Source: Phycisphaerales bacterium (GTDB lineage Bacteria; Planctomycetota; Phycisphaerae; Phycisphaerales; UBA1924). From it: 64,000 nt of DNA. The translations under genes were made by a program, and so were the position numbers. The stretch lies in NCBI GenBank assembly GCA_020849615.1, contig JADLFW010000007.1, positions 62,001 through 126,000 on the forward strand, given 5' to 3'. The notes beneath the pieces were generated by a model. That model saw nothing but the letters and a program-made list of their open reading frames with translations. It made no database searches and was not told where the DNA came from. Positions within the stretch are counted from its first letter, which is position 1. Each line of letters begins with the position of its first letter. Below are positions 47,841 to 56,600 of this stretch, one piece after another.

Positions 47841-48464
47841 ATGAAAAACCTGTGTGCAACATTGCTTGGGGTGGCTGGCCTGGTCGGCGCGGCTGATGCC
47901 GGAATCGTGCACACGGTCCCCGCCGCGCCGATCACCGCCACAGCGCTGGTGCCGAGCGGCCAAGCGTCGGCCCCACTCGACATCGACAACGACGGCACCC
48001 CGGAGTTCTCGATCCACGCGTACCACGTTGCCGGCTCTCCGTGGAGCGGCTTTGGCACCTACATCCGATCGGATCGGCCCGGAGCGTACTTCGCATGGCC
48101 CGAAATCCTGGACCCGCTGCCCGCCGGGGCGTATGTCGGGCCGGGCGATCCCGGCGAGTATGTCTTCAGCGGAAGTGTGCCGTTCTTTGAGTGGATCGGC
48201 TTCGCCGGCGACGGCGCGTGGAAGTTCGATGATCCTCCGGCTTACTTCGGCTTCCGGTTGGAGACGGCCGGCGTGTCGCACTTCGGCTGGGCCCGCGCCC
48301 AGATCACGTACTCGCCCTCGCCCCAGGCGTACGCGGTGACCGTCTTTGACTATGCGTACGAGACCGGGCCGGGCGTCGCGATCTTTGCGGGCCAGATCCC
48401 CGCGCCCGGCGCGGCAATGGTGCTCGGGCTGGGGGCGGTCGTTGCGGGAAGGAGAAGGTCATGA
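47841..48464 (+). CDS. Array gene 1: secreted sorted protein, type A
   Basis: A 207-aa exported protein. A signal peptide ends VGAADAG. The body contains LDIDNDGTPEFSIHAYH, a calcium-binding-like DNDG segment, and FGWARAQITYSP, VTVFDYAYETGPG. The C-terminus GQIPAPGAAMVLGLGAVVAG then RRRS is the PAPG-type sorting tail. Its type A architecture is shared with the last array gene (52199), not with the six between. GAGGGG lies 9 nt before the ATG at 47841. It overlaps gene 2 by ATGA, and its AGG AGA AGG Arg codons supply gene 2's Shine-Dalgarno sequence. Confidence 0.85.
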   Translation: MKNLCATLLGVAGLVGAADAGIVHTVPAAPITATALVPSGQASAPLDIDNDGTPEFSIHAYHVAGSPWSGFGTYIRSDRPGAYFAWPEILDPLPAGAYVGPGDPGEYVFSGSVPFFEWIGFAGDGAWKFDDPPAYFGFRLETAGVSHFGWARAQITYSPSPQAYAVTVFDYAYETGPGVAIFAGQIPAPGAAMVLGLGAVVAGRRRS

Positions 48465-49060
48465 GAACAGCAACAGCGGCGGCCCTGTCGGCTGTGTTGT
48501 TCGGCGCGGCCGCCCGCGCAGACATCGTTCACTACGTGAACCCAGCGGCTGGGGAGCCGGGGCACTACGACTGGCGCTTCGAGCCGGTGGAGGGGTGGCA
48601 GAGTTGGTTGGACATCACCCTCGGCTCGGGGCAGCAGACCAACACACCCGGCGACGCTGCGGTCTGCCAGTCGGCTTCCGAGTGGTTCGACGGTTACATC
48701 AACGTTCACACCTCGGGGGGGGCGATGGTGCTCGCGTGGTGGGGGGGGATGAGCAGTGTCTTCCTCCTTGCCCACGGTTGGCCGGCCGAGGAGAGCCCGT
48801 TCGAGTACATCTGGTCGAACGAAGCCTGGCTCAACTATCCGACGCTCGCCGGTCTTCGCTACATCGGCGTCAGAACGATGAGCGGTCGCTACGGGTGGAT
48901 CGAGCTCGCCGACGCTCCAGGCCCGAGCCTGACGGCAGTGGCGTGGGCGTGCCAGACGGAGCCGGGTGTGCCGATCCTCGCGGGGCAGGTGCCGGCGCCT
49001 GGGCCGGCGGTGTTCTTGGGCGTCGGCGCCCTGGGCGTGCTGACAAGGAGGAGGCCGTGA
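48461..49060 (+). CDS. Array gene 2: secreted sorted protein, type B
   Basis: A 199-aa exported protein, first of six type B paralogues. After the signal (FGAAARAD) comes the family signature IVHYVNPAAGEPGHYDW, then WLDIT and further tryptophan-rich beta strands. A late RYGWIELADAPG segment and TEPGVPILAGQVPAPG precede the membrane stretch and RRRP. The function is unknown; the sorted tail suggests the cell surface or an exopolymer. Start ATG at 48461 overlaps gene 1 (ATGA). Next start is a GTG at 49057, with AAGGAGGAGG in the Arg codons as its SD. Confidence 0.84.
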   Translation: MRTATAAALSAVLFGAAARADIVHYVNPAAGEPGHYDWRFEPVEGWQSWLDITLGSGQQTNTPGDAAVCQSASEWFDGYINVHTSGGAMVLAWWGGMSSVFLLAHGWPAEESPFEYIWSNEAWLNYPTLAGLRYIGVRTMSGRYGWIELADAPGPSLTAVAWACQTEPGVPILAGQVPAPGPAVFLGVGALGVLTRRRP

Positions 49061-49698
49061 GAGCTGCGAAGGTGCTGGCGGCGTTGGTGGTGGGTACGTG
49101 CGCGGTGCCCGCCGCGCGGGCGGAGGTCGTGCACTTCATCAACCCGGCCCCGGGGCAGCCGGGGCACTACGGATGGGGGTACGAGCTCGGCGTCGATCGC
49201 TGGCTCGACATCACCACGCCCCCGCCGTTGCAAACGAACACGCCGAACGGGCGGTCCGTCTCGCAGGCATCGCGGAGTCTCTGGGGGGAAGACCCGTTGA
49301 ACGTGCACGTCGGCGATGAGCTTGCTTCGTCGGCCCGGGTGCTGGCGCTCGTGGGGGGATGGAGCTACCCGACGTACTGCCTGGAGTTCGGCGAGGCCGT
49401 GCAGGCCCGCCTGTTCGAATTCGACTGGATCCGCACGGCGGAGCACGTGGCCCCGGCGTCGGTTTGGCCGCTCATGTCGCACTTCCCGGAAGGGGAGTCG
49501 GGCTACATGGGCGTTCGGACGACCGAGGGGCACCTCGGCTGGATCGAGGTCGTGCGGGGCGGGATGAGCCTGACGGCCCGTGCATGGGCGTACGAGACGG
49601 AGGCCGGGGCGCCCATCGTTGCGGGGCAGATCCCCGCCCCCGGCGCCGCGGTGGTGATTGGGCTGGGCGTGTTCACGGCAAGCAGGAGAAGGTCGTGA
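49057..49698 (+). CDS. Array gene 3: secreted sorted protein, type B
   Basis: A 213-aa exported paralogue starting at the GTG at 49057 (GTGA overlaps gene 2's stop). The signal ends PAARAE. The signature reads VVHFINPAPGQPGHYGWGYE and then WLDIT. Further conserved parts are GYMGVRTTEGHLGWIEVVRG and the tail IPAPGAAVVIGLGVFTASRRRS. It is closest to gene 6 (50938), sharing HYGWGYELG[VL]DRWLDIT, so these two may be recent duplicates. Arg codons AGG AGA AGG overlap the next SD. Confidence 0.83.
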   Translation: MRAAKVLAALVVGTCAVPAARAEVVHFINPAPGQPGHYGWGYELGVDRWLDITTPPPLQTNTPNGRSVSQASRSLWGEDPLNVHVGDELASSARVLALVGGWSYPTYCLEFGEAVQARLFEFDWIRTAEHVAPASVWPLMSHFPEGESGYMGVRTTEGHLGWIEVVRGGMSLTARAWAYETEAGAPIVAGQIPAPGAAVVIGLGVFTASRRRS

Positions 49699-50306
49699 GA
49701 ACGGCTGTCGTGGTGGCCCTGTGCGCGGTGTCGTGCGGTGCGGAAGCCCGCGATGAGATTGTTCACTTCGTGAACCCGCCGCCGGGGGACCCGGGGTACT
49801 ACCACTGGCACGCTCCGTCCTGGGACCCCGGCGGAGGCGACATTGCATTTCTGAACGTGACCGCTCCGCCGTCCGGCCAGCTCGACGAGTTCGGTCCGGA
49901 GAGTGTCGGCCAATCCGGCACGCAACTGCCGCTGACGACGCGATTCAACGGGGGAGCGTCGATCGCCGTCGCCGAAGGCACATCCTGGGTGCTGGCGCTC
50001 GAGCACGGCGCCGCGCTGCCCGGCCGGGAGTTCACCGACTCCGGGTTGACATCCGCGTTCTTCGAAACGCCGCCGGAGACGCGGTTTCCCGAGGGCGCGC
50101 GCCGGTACATCGGCGTGCTGACCGGCGGCGGCTGTTACGGGTGGATCGCGGTTGTTCGCACCTGGTCCAGCTTCGCGGCGCTCTCTTGGGCGTACGAGAC
50201 GGAGCCGGGCGTCGGCATCTACGCCGGCCAGGTACCGGCGCCGGGGGCGGGGGTCTTGATGGGCGCTGGTCTTCTGGGTGTTTGGGCACGAAGGCGGCGG
50301 CCATGA
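49695..50306 (+). CDS. Array gene 4: secreted sorted protein, type B (divergent)
   Basis: A 203-aa exported paralogue starting at the GTG at 49695 (GTGA overlap). The signal ends GAEARD. The signature is changed to IVHFVNPPPGDPGYYHW, and LDIT is replaced by LNVT, making it the most divergent type B member. It keeps RRYIGVLTGGGCYGWIAVV, TEPGVGIYAGQVPAPG and RRRRP at the end. Its next-gene SD is AAGGCGGCGG within the Arg codons, weaker than in neighbours, which could lower translation of gene 5. Confidence 0.82.
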   Translation: MRTAVVVALCAVSCGAEARDEIVHFVNPPPGDPGYYHWHAPSWDPGGGDIAFLNVTAPPSGQLDEFGPESVGQSGTQLPLTTRFNGGASIAVAEGTSWVLALEHGAALPGREFTDSGLTSAFFETPPETRFPEGARRYIGVLTGGGCYGWIAVVRTWSSFAALSWAYETEPGVGIYAGQVPAPGAGVLMGAGLLGVWARRRRP

Positions 50307-50941
50307 GGGGGCTGGCGTGGGCAGTGTCGATAGCCGTGGGGTTCGTGGCGGAGGCCGCCCAGGCGGAGATCGTGCATCACGTGAACCCGGCGCCGGGGGA
50401 GCCCGGTCACTACGACTGGCGTTGGCCGGGATACACGTCGCTGCCGCCCAGCTGGCTGGACATCACACGCTCCCCCGCCGGTCAACTCGATGTTCAAACC
50501 GGCAGCAGCGTGGCGCAGCACGGGGGCAGTCCGGGGCACTGGTTCACGTTCAACGAGACCAACGGAGGGGCCGCGGTGGCTGTTGACCACCACCCGTACT
50601 ACACGGGCTGGTTCACGCGTCCGCAAGCCCCGGGAGAGGCGCTCGATGGTCTGGGGTACAGCGCATCGGCGCGCCATTACTACGAAGGTCTCGAGCACAT
50701 CGAGGACCCGCCGTCGCTCTTGCCGGACGGCATGCGGTGCTACCTCGGCGTCCGCACCGACGACGGCCGGTTCGGCTGGATCGAGATTGAGCGCGACGGC
50801 GTAAGGCTCAGGGCCCTCTCCTGGGCGTACGAGACCGAGCCGGGCCTCGCGATCTTTGCGGGGCAGGTCCCCGCGCCCGGCGCGGCGATGCTGGTCGGCG
50901 CTGGTGTCCTTCGTGCTGCATCGAGAAGGAGAAGGCCATGA
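50303..50941 (+). CDS. Array gene 5: secreted sorted protein, type B
   Basis: A 212-aa exported paralogue, ATG at 50303 overlapping gene 4 (ATGA). The signal ends EAAQAE. The signature is IVHHVNPAPGEPGHYDW, then SWLDITRSPAGQ. The middle carries an aromatic/histidine-rich section (VDHHPYYTGWFTRPQ, HYYEGLEHIEDPP) not shared with siblings. It ends TEPGLAIFAGQVPAPGAA, membrane stretch, RRRRP. The Arg codons AGA AGG AGA AGG form the next gene's SD. Confidence 0.84.
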   Translation: MRGLAWAVSIAVGFVAEAAQAEIVHHVNPAPGEPGHYDWRWPGYTSLPPSWLDITRSPAGQLDVQTGSSVAQHGGSPGHWFTFNETNGGAAVAVDHHPYYTGWFTRPQAPGEALDGLGYSASARHYYEGLEHIEDPPSLLPDGMRCYLGVRTDDGRFGWIEIERDGVRLRALSWAYETEPGLAIFAGQVPAPGAAMLVGAGVLRAASRRRRP

Positions 50942-51570
50942 GAGCAATGCGCTTGACGGTGCTGATGACGGTGGCATGCGCAGCGGGCTCTGCACGCGCG
51001 GAGATCGTGCACTTCGTCAACCCGGCGCCGGGGCAGCCGGGGCACTATGGCTGGGGGTACGAACTCGGGCTCGACCGCTGGCTCGACATCACCCGGCCGA
51101 GCACACAGCAGGCGAGTGTGCAGAGCGGCGGCGCGGTGGGGCAGGTTCGGGAGGATCTCTTCACGGCGTCGTACGTCTGGCACTGGCCTGAGAGCGGGAG
51201 GCCGCGCGCGTCGATCCTCCAAGAGTCGTCCGCGGGGTTCGGCGCTTGGCCGCTGTTGCACGGCTCGCCCATCGGGCCGGGGGGGATCTGGCACGACGTC
51301 GCGCTCTTCATCGAGGTGGAGTGGTTTCCAGAGTACAGCGTCAACTCCCCGTTCCCGGAGGGGGAGCGGCGCTACGTGGGCGTGCGCACGGATGACGGGA
51401 GGCACGGCTGGGTCGAGGTGGAACGGGTCGGCATCAGCTTGAGGGCGTTCTCCTGGGCGTACGAGACGGAGCCGGGCGTTCCGATCCGGGCGGGGGAGGT
51501 TCCCGCGCCGGGCACGAGGGCGCTTCTCGCGCTGGCGTCAGTCTTCACCCTTCGAAGGAGGCGTTCATGA
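50938..51570 (+). CDS. Array gene 6: secreted sorted protein, type B
   Basis: A 210-aa exported paralogue, ATG at 50938 (ATGA overlap). The signal ends GSARAE. The signature IVHFVNPAPGQPGHYGWGYE with LDRWLDIT is nearly the same as in gene 3. It keeps RRYVGVRTDDGRHGWVEVER and TEPGVPIRAGEVPAPG; the tail is TRALLALASVFTLRRRRS. Its Arg codons (CGA AGG AGG CGT) provide the SD of gene 7. Confidence 0.84.
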   Translation: MRAMRLTVLMTVACAAGSARAEIVHFVNPAPGQPGHYGWGYELGLDRWLDITRPSTQQASVQSGGAVGQVREDLFTASYVWHWPESGRPRASILQESSAGFGAWPLLHGSPIGPGGIWHDVALFIEVEWFPEYSVNSPFPEGERRYVGVRTDDGRHGWVEVERVGISLRAFSWAYETEPGVPIRAGEVPAPGTRALLALASVFTLRRRRS

Positions 51571-52202
51571 ACCGCGCAGTACTCGCAGGGGCGGTCGCGG
51601 TGGGGCTCGTCGGCGACGGCGCATCGGCGGATGTTGTCCACTTCACCAACCCGGCGCCGGGCCAGCCGGGGCACTACGACTGGCGCTTCGACTGGTGGAC
51701 TCTCGAGCCGAGTTGGCTCGACATCACGCGCTCGCCGAGCGACCAGCCGAACGTGCCCGGCGGCGCGGCCGTCGGGCAGTTGTTCGTCGGCGAGGGGGAT
51801 GCCGACTACAACGCGCACTGGGACGGCGCGCAGCTGCTCGCCGTGCCCACGTGGGGCGGGTGGAGTTTCACGCAATACCTCGTGGAAGGCGACCCCATCG
51901 CGCCCATGTTCCCGCACGTTTGGAGCGACACCTCCGCCCACGCCGCCGCCAGTTTCGGCGGCCCCCATTCGTCGCTCTTTCCCTCCGGGGCCACCGGCTT
52001 CATGGGCGTGCGGACGCGGGCGGGCCAGCTCGGCTGGATCAAGGCGGTGTTCGAGGTGGATGACCTTAACTTTCGTGCGCTGGAGTGGGCGTACGAGACC
52101 GAGCCGGGCCTTCCGATCCGGGCCGGGGAGGTTCCCTCGCCGGGCGGGGCTGTGGTGCTCACGCTCGGGTCGATCACTGTCCTTCGCAGGAGGTCCTCAT
52201 GA
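51567..52202 (+). CDS. Array gene 7: secreted sorted protein, type B
   Basis: A 211-aa exported paralogue, ATG at 51567 (ATGA overlap). The signal ends GDGASAD. The signature is VVHFTNPAPGQPGHYDW followed by PSWLDITRSPSDQPN. The middle differs from siblings, but GFMGVRTRAGQLGWIKAVF, EWAYETEPGLPIRAGEVPSP and the hydrophobic tail with LRRRSS are retained; PAPG is changed to PSPG. Arg codons CGC AGG AGG supply the SD of gene 8. Confidence 0.83.
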   Translation: MNRAVLAGAVAVGLVGDGASADVVHFTNPAPGQPGHYDWRFDWWTLEPSWLDITRSPSDQPNVPGGAAVGQLFVGEGDADYNAHWDGAQLLAVPTWGGWSFTQYLVEGDPIAPMFPHVWSDTSAHAAASFGGPHSSLFPSGATGFMGVRTRAGQLGWIKAVFEVDDLNFRALEWAYETEPGLPIRAGEVPSPGGAVVLTLGSITVLRRRSS

Positions 52203-52861
52203 GATGCGCCACGCTGGCAAGCGCCGCCGCCACCGGCCTGTTGTTCGCTCAGATCGTCCATGCGGACATTGTGTACACGCTGCCGCCGCAACCGATCGTC
52301 GCGACCGCGGCGATGCCAGGGACCACGCCGGGGATGCATCACGACGCCGCGCCACTTGACTTCGACAATGACGGTGCTCCCGAGCTCACGATCAACGCGT
52401 TCTATTCGGTCACGGGCGGGTGGTTCGGCGGGGAACGAAGCACGTACCTGGAGCTCGGCGGGTTTGGCGTGAGCGTAAGGTATGAAGCGGCCGAGGAGTT
52501 CATCCCGCTCCAGGCCGGCACACTCATCTCGGCATCCGATTACTTCGCGGGGGAGTTACAGCATCGCTTCGCCGTCGACACGGGGCTGGGGAGTTGGGGC
52601 CGGTGGGTGTACGGCGCGCCCCACGCATTCTTCGGAATCAGATTCGATATCATCGGCCAGACGCACCTCGGCTGGGCTCGGGCGCAGATCAACTTCCATT
52701 CCGAGCCCGTGCCGAGATACTCCGTCACAGTCTTCGACTACGCCTACGAGAGTGTGCCGGGCGCGCCGGTTGTGGCGGGCGCGATCCCCGCGCCGGGTGC
52801 GGTGGCGGTCCTTGAACTGGGCGTGCTCTGTGTGATACCTCGGAGGCGGCGGCCGTGGTGA
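52199..52861 (+). CDS. Array gene 8: secreted sorted protein, type A
   Basis: A 220-aa exported protein of type A like gene 1: LDFDNDGAPELTINAFYS, HLGWARAQINF, YSVTVFDYAYESVPG. The signal ends IVHADI. The tail is IPAPGAVAVLELGVLCVIPR then RRRPW; a Glu interrupts the hydrophobic stretch. ATG at 52199 overlaps gene 7 (ATGA). It is the last array gene. Its Arg codons are CGG AGG CGG CGG rather than AGG/AGA-rich, and no coupled gene follows. Confidence 0.83.
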   Translation: MRCATLASAAATGLLFAQIVHADIVYTLPPQPIVATAAMPGTTPGMHHDAAPLDFDNDGAPELTINAFYSVTGGWFGGERSTYLELGGFGVSVRYEAAEEFIPLQAGTLISASDYFAGELQHRFAVDTGLGSWGRWVYGAPHAFFGIRFDIIGQTHLGWARAQINFHSEPVPRYSVTVFDYAYESVPGAPVVAGAIPAPGAVAVLELGVLCVIPRRRRPW

Positions 52862-52972
52862 GGGAGTCGGCCCATCAGGAGTTCTCGGACGCTCTGCACG
52901 TCGGGGGGGCCCGACGGCCCGGCGCCACGTCGTCGGCGATTGCCGGGACGGGGCGGAGACGCCGTCGATCAT

Positions 52973-53001
52973 CGTACAAAGCCGGTGGGACACGTTATAG
53001 T
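52973..53001 (+). promoter_or_regulatory. Candidate promoter of the ECF/kinase pair
   Basis: TATAGT at 52996-53001 (5 of 6 to consensus) with a 17-nt spacer from CGTACA (52973-52978, 3 of 6). It lies 40 nt before the ECF ATG at 53041. The sigma factor could also recognise its own promoter here, which cannot be judged from one site. Confidence 0.4.
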
Positions 53002-53040
53002 GTGATCTCGGCAGCGCCGCGAGCAGACGGGGCAGATTCG

Positions 53041-53649
53041 ATGGGGAGCACCGAGCCACCAACACCGGAGCCAGACACGCGGCGGATCACGCTGGCGCTG
53101 GACGCCTGCGCTGCCGGCGCGCCCGCCGCGTCGGAAGAGCTCTTTGCGCTCGTGTACGAGGGGTTGCGGAGCCTCGCACTCCGCCGCATGAGTGGCGAGC
53201 GTTCCGGGCACACCCTGCAGCCCACCGCGCTGGTGCACGAGGCATACGTGCGGCTCGTTGGGAACGGCCAGGTCGCGTGGCACAGCCGTGCCCACTTCTT
53301 CGCCGCCGCCGGGGAGGCCATGCGGCGGATCCTGGTCGAGCGTGCCCGTGCCCGCGCCCGCGTGAAGCGCGGCGGGGACGGGACGCACCCCGCCCGGCGC
53401 ATCCCGCTGTCGGACCTCAACTTCGCGACCGAGCCCGAACCGGAAGTCATGCTCGTGCTCGACGAGGCGCTGGCGGATCTCGAGCGTGACGATCCGCAGG
53501 CGGCGACGATTGTTCGGCTGCGCTTCTTCGCCGGCTTGAGCGTTGAGGAGGCCGCCGAGGCGCTGGGCGTGTCGCCCCGGTCCGTCGACCGTGACTGGGC
53601 CTACGCCCGCGCCCGCTTGCACCGGCAGTTGCGGGCGGCGTCCGAGTAG
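53041..53649 (+). CDS. ECF-type RNA polymerase sigma factor
   Basis: A 202-aa extracytoplasmic-function sigma factor of the planctomycete ECF-like type. Region 2 includes LQPTALVHEAYVRL and HSRAHFFAAAGEAMRRILVE; region 4 is IVRLRFFAGLSVEEAAEALG with the HTH SPRSVDRDWAYARARL. It lacks any anti-sigma gene beside it. The kinase gene starts 24 nt downstream on the same strand, the usual pairing in Planctomycetes, where the kinase may control the sigma factor by phosphorylation (inference). It also follows the secreted array on the same strand by about 180 nt. Confidence 0.9.
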   Translation: MGSTEPPTPEPDTRRITLALDACAAGAPAASEELFALVYEGLRSLALRRMSGERSGHTLQPTALVHEAYVRLVGNGQVAWHSRAHFFAAAGEAMRRILVERARARARVKRGGDGTHPARRIPLSDLNFATEPEPEVMLVLDEALADLERDDPQAATIVRLRFFAGLSVEEAAEALGVSPRSVDRDWAYARARLHRQLRAASE

Positions 53650-53673
53650 CACAGCGGCCCCGGGGAGATCGTC

Positions 53674-56600
53674 ATGCAGGGCGATCACGTCCAGCGAGTC
53701 AAGGACCTTCTCGAGCGTGTGCGCGGCGTGCCGCCGGAGCACCGTTCCGACGTGCTCGCCGAGGCCATGCGGCGGGCGCCCGACGGAGAGCGGATCGCCT
53801 CCGAGGTTCGTGAACTCATGGCCGAGCTCGAGGCTGCGGGGGATTTCCTGGAGACCTCGGCGGGGGCGTTCAGCGGCCTCGCGCAGACGATCATCGATCA
53901 GGCCCCGGTGGGCGAGATGGTCGGGTCACGCATCGGGCCGTACCAGCTGCTCGAGCGGATCGGCGAGGGCGGGTTCGGCGCGGTCTACCTCGCCGAGCAG
54001 GAGCACCCGATCCGTCGTCGCGTCGCGCTGAAGATCATCAAGCTCGGCATGGACACGCGGCAGGTCATCTCCCGCTTCGAGCAGGAGCGGCAGGTCCTGG
54101 CGATCCTCGATCATCCGTGCATCGCCAAGGTGCTCGACGCGGGCGCTACGGAAGCCGGGCGGCCCTACTTCGTCATGGAGCTCGTCCGCGGCGTACCGAT
54201 CACCCAGTACTGCGACGAGCACGGGCTGAGCGTGCGGGCGCGGCTCGAGCTGTTCGAGGAGGTCTGCGGGGCGGTCCAGCACGCGCACCAGAAGGGGATC
54301 ATTCATCGCGACATCAAGCCGACGAACGTGCTCGTGGGCCCGGGTGACGGGGACCGTCCTGTCCTGAAGGTGATCGACTTCGGCATCGCGAAGGCGACCC
54401 AGGCCCGGCTCGCGGAGCGGACGCTTTTCACCGAGCACCGCCAGTTCCTTGGAACGCCGGAGTACATGAGCCCGGAGCAGGCGGGCTTCGACGGCGCATG
54501 GTTCACGGATGTCGACACCCGCACCGATGTGTACTCACTGGGGGTGCTTCTCTACGAGCTGCTCACCGGGGTAACGCCTTTCGACCCGACCCGCCTGCGC
54601 AGCGCCGCGTTCGACGAGCTCCGGCGGATCATCCGCGAGGTTGACCCCCCGCGCCCGAGCACCCGGCTGAGCACGATGAACACGCTCGGCGACGTGGCCG
54701 CCCGGCGCCACACCGAACCCGCTCGGCTGCGGGAGTCCGTCCGGGGCGAACTCGACTGGATCGTCATGCGGTGCCTTGAGAAGGACCGCACGCGCCGGTA
54801 CGCATCCGCGGCCGATCTCGGGCGGGATATCGAGCGGCACCTCAACTACGAAGCCTTGGAGGCCGGCCCGCCGACCGTCGCGTACCGCGCCCGGAAGTTT
54901 GTCCGGCGGCATCGCCGGACTGTGGCGGTGTCGCTCGCGCTCGTCGGGTTGCTCGTGCTCGGTCTGGTCGGCACGACGATCAGCGCGATCCACGCTGTGC
55001 ATGCGCGCAACGACGCGATCCTCGCGGAAGGGCGTGCCCTCAAGGCCGCCGAGACAGAAACGGCCGAGCGCGTGCGGGCCGACGCGGCGGCGCTCGAAGC
55101 CAGGCGCCTCGCCTACAGCTTGTCCATCGGGCTGGCGTCGACCCAGATCGAGCAGGGCACCATCGGCCAGGCGCGGGCCGAACTGGCCGCAACACCTCCC
55201 GAACTCCGGGGCTGGGAGTGGTCGCACCTTGCTTGGGCCTGCGACCCGGTCTCCCGATCGTTCGATACCCCGCGCGATACCGAGAGCCTGGTGCTCTCCG
55301 GCGACGGGACGCGCCTCTTGACCCGGGCCCGGAGCGGGGATGTCCGGGTCTTTGACGCCGCGACCACACGCCTGCTGCACACCCTGAAGACGGCTCCCGG
55401 CAGGTCGTGGCGGTTTCACATGCCGCAGGCCGATCGCACCGGCTCGCTCCTGCTGACGCATGTCGCTGATGATGAGGACGGCTGGACAGGTGACGGAACG
55501 GTGACGCTGTGGGATGTCACGACCGGCAAGGCGCTCTGGGTCGAGCGCACCACGACGCTCCTGGGCGCGTCATTCGCCGGAGGGCGATGGCGTCGCTCCG
55601 ATGATGGGGCCGTGCGGCTTGATATCCGGGACGACGTCGTCCTCGACCGCGCGGTTTACCTGAAGGAACCCCTCGATCGCGTCTACGGGCCCATCGGGAA
55701 CAGCCGCACGGCGGCGCTTGTGGTCGCGGACGCGGGGTGGAATGTGCTCTGGGACCTGGATGCCCAGCGCGAGATTTCGCGGTTCGGCGCTGATTCGCGG
55801 GTGTTCATGCCGGGCCCGCCTGAAGGGGTCATTGCCGTCACGACCGATCGCGTGGTGCAGATCGACGCCCGCGCCGGCACGACGCGGCCTCTCCCGATCG
55901 CGCGGAACGCCGTGAGCCGCGCCCGCGGCGGCGGCGGTCGTGCCTTCGGGCTTCAATCCCCGCAGGGCGTGGTGCAAACCTTCTCATGGCCAGACCTCGA
56001 CCCTCTCTTCAAGGTCAACATTCCCAAGGACACCGACGCGGCGTTCGCCGTCGACAGCGTGGGCACGACCGCCTACGTCATCGGCGAACTCGGAGTAACG
56101 CAGGCACGGACTTTCGCGAGCGGTCAGCCGTTCAGGGTCGAGGTCACTTGGCGCGGCGGCTACGCCCCCGCGATCTGCCCGACCGGGCGCCGCAGCGCTT
56201 TGGTGGGATGGGGATCCGTGTGCGCGTTCGATACGCAGACAGGCGAGAACCTCTGGTCCCGCTACCCCGGTCGGGAGGCGATGTACGCCGCCGCGTTCAG
56301 CGCGGACGGACGCCGGCTGGCCGTCGCCGGGGCGGCGCGGGCGGTGACGATCTTCGATGCCGCTACGGGCGACACGGCAGGTGCGCTGGCACTCCCCGAC
56401 GCAACCATGGTCACCTCGCTCGCCTGGTCGCCCGCGGGAGACCGGCTTCTCGCCGGGCTCTGGGACGGACGCATCCTCGAGTTCGATCCGAGCATCCCCG
56501 ACGCGGCGCCCAAGGCGTGGCCCGAGCCCGCATCGAGTTCCATCACGTTGATCGCGTTCAGCCCCGAGGACGATCGCGTTCTTGTTGTCGCGCGGAGCGG

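Noticed and set aside
47841-52861. The secreted-protein array as an adhesin phase-variation (shufflon) locus
   Set aside because: No recombinase, inverted repeats or silent cassettes are visible; every gene has its own start and stop.
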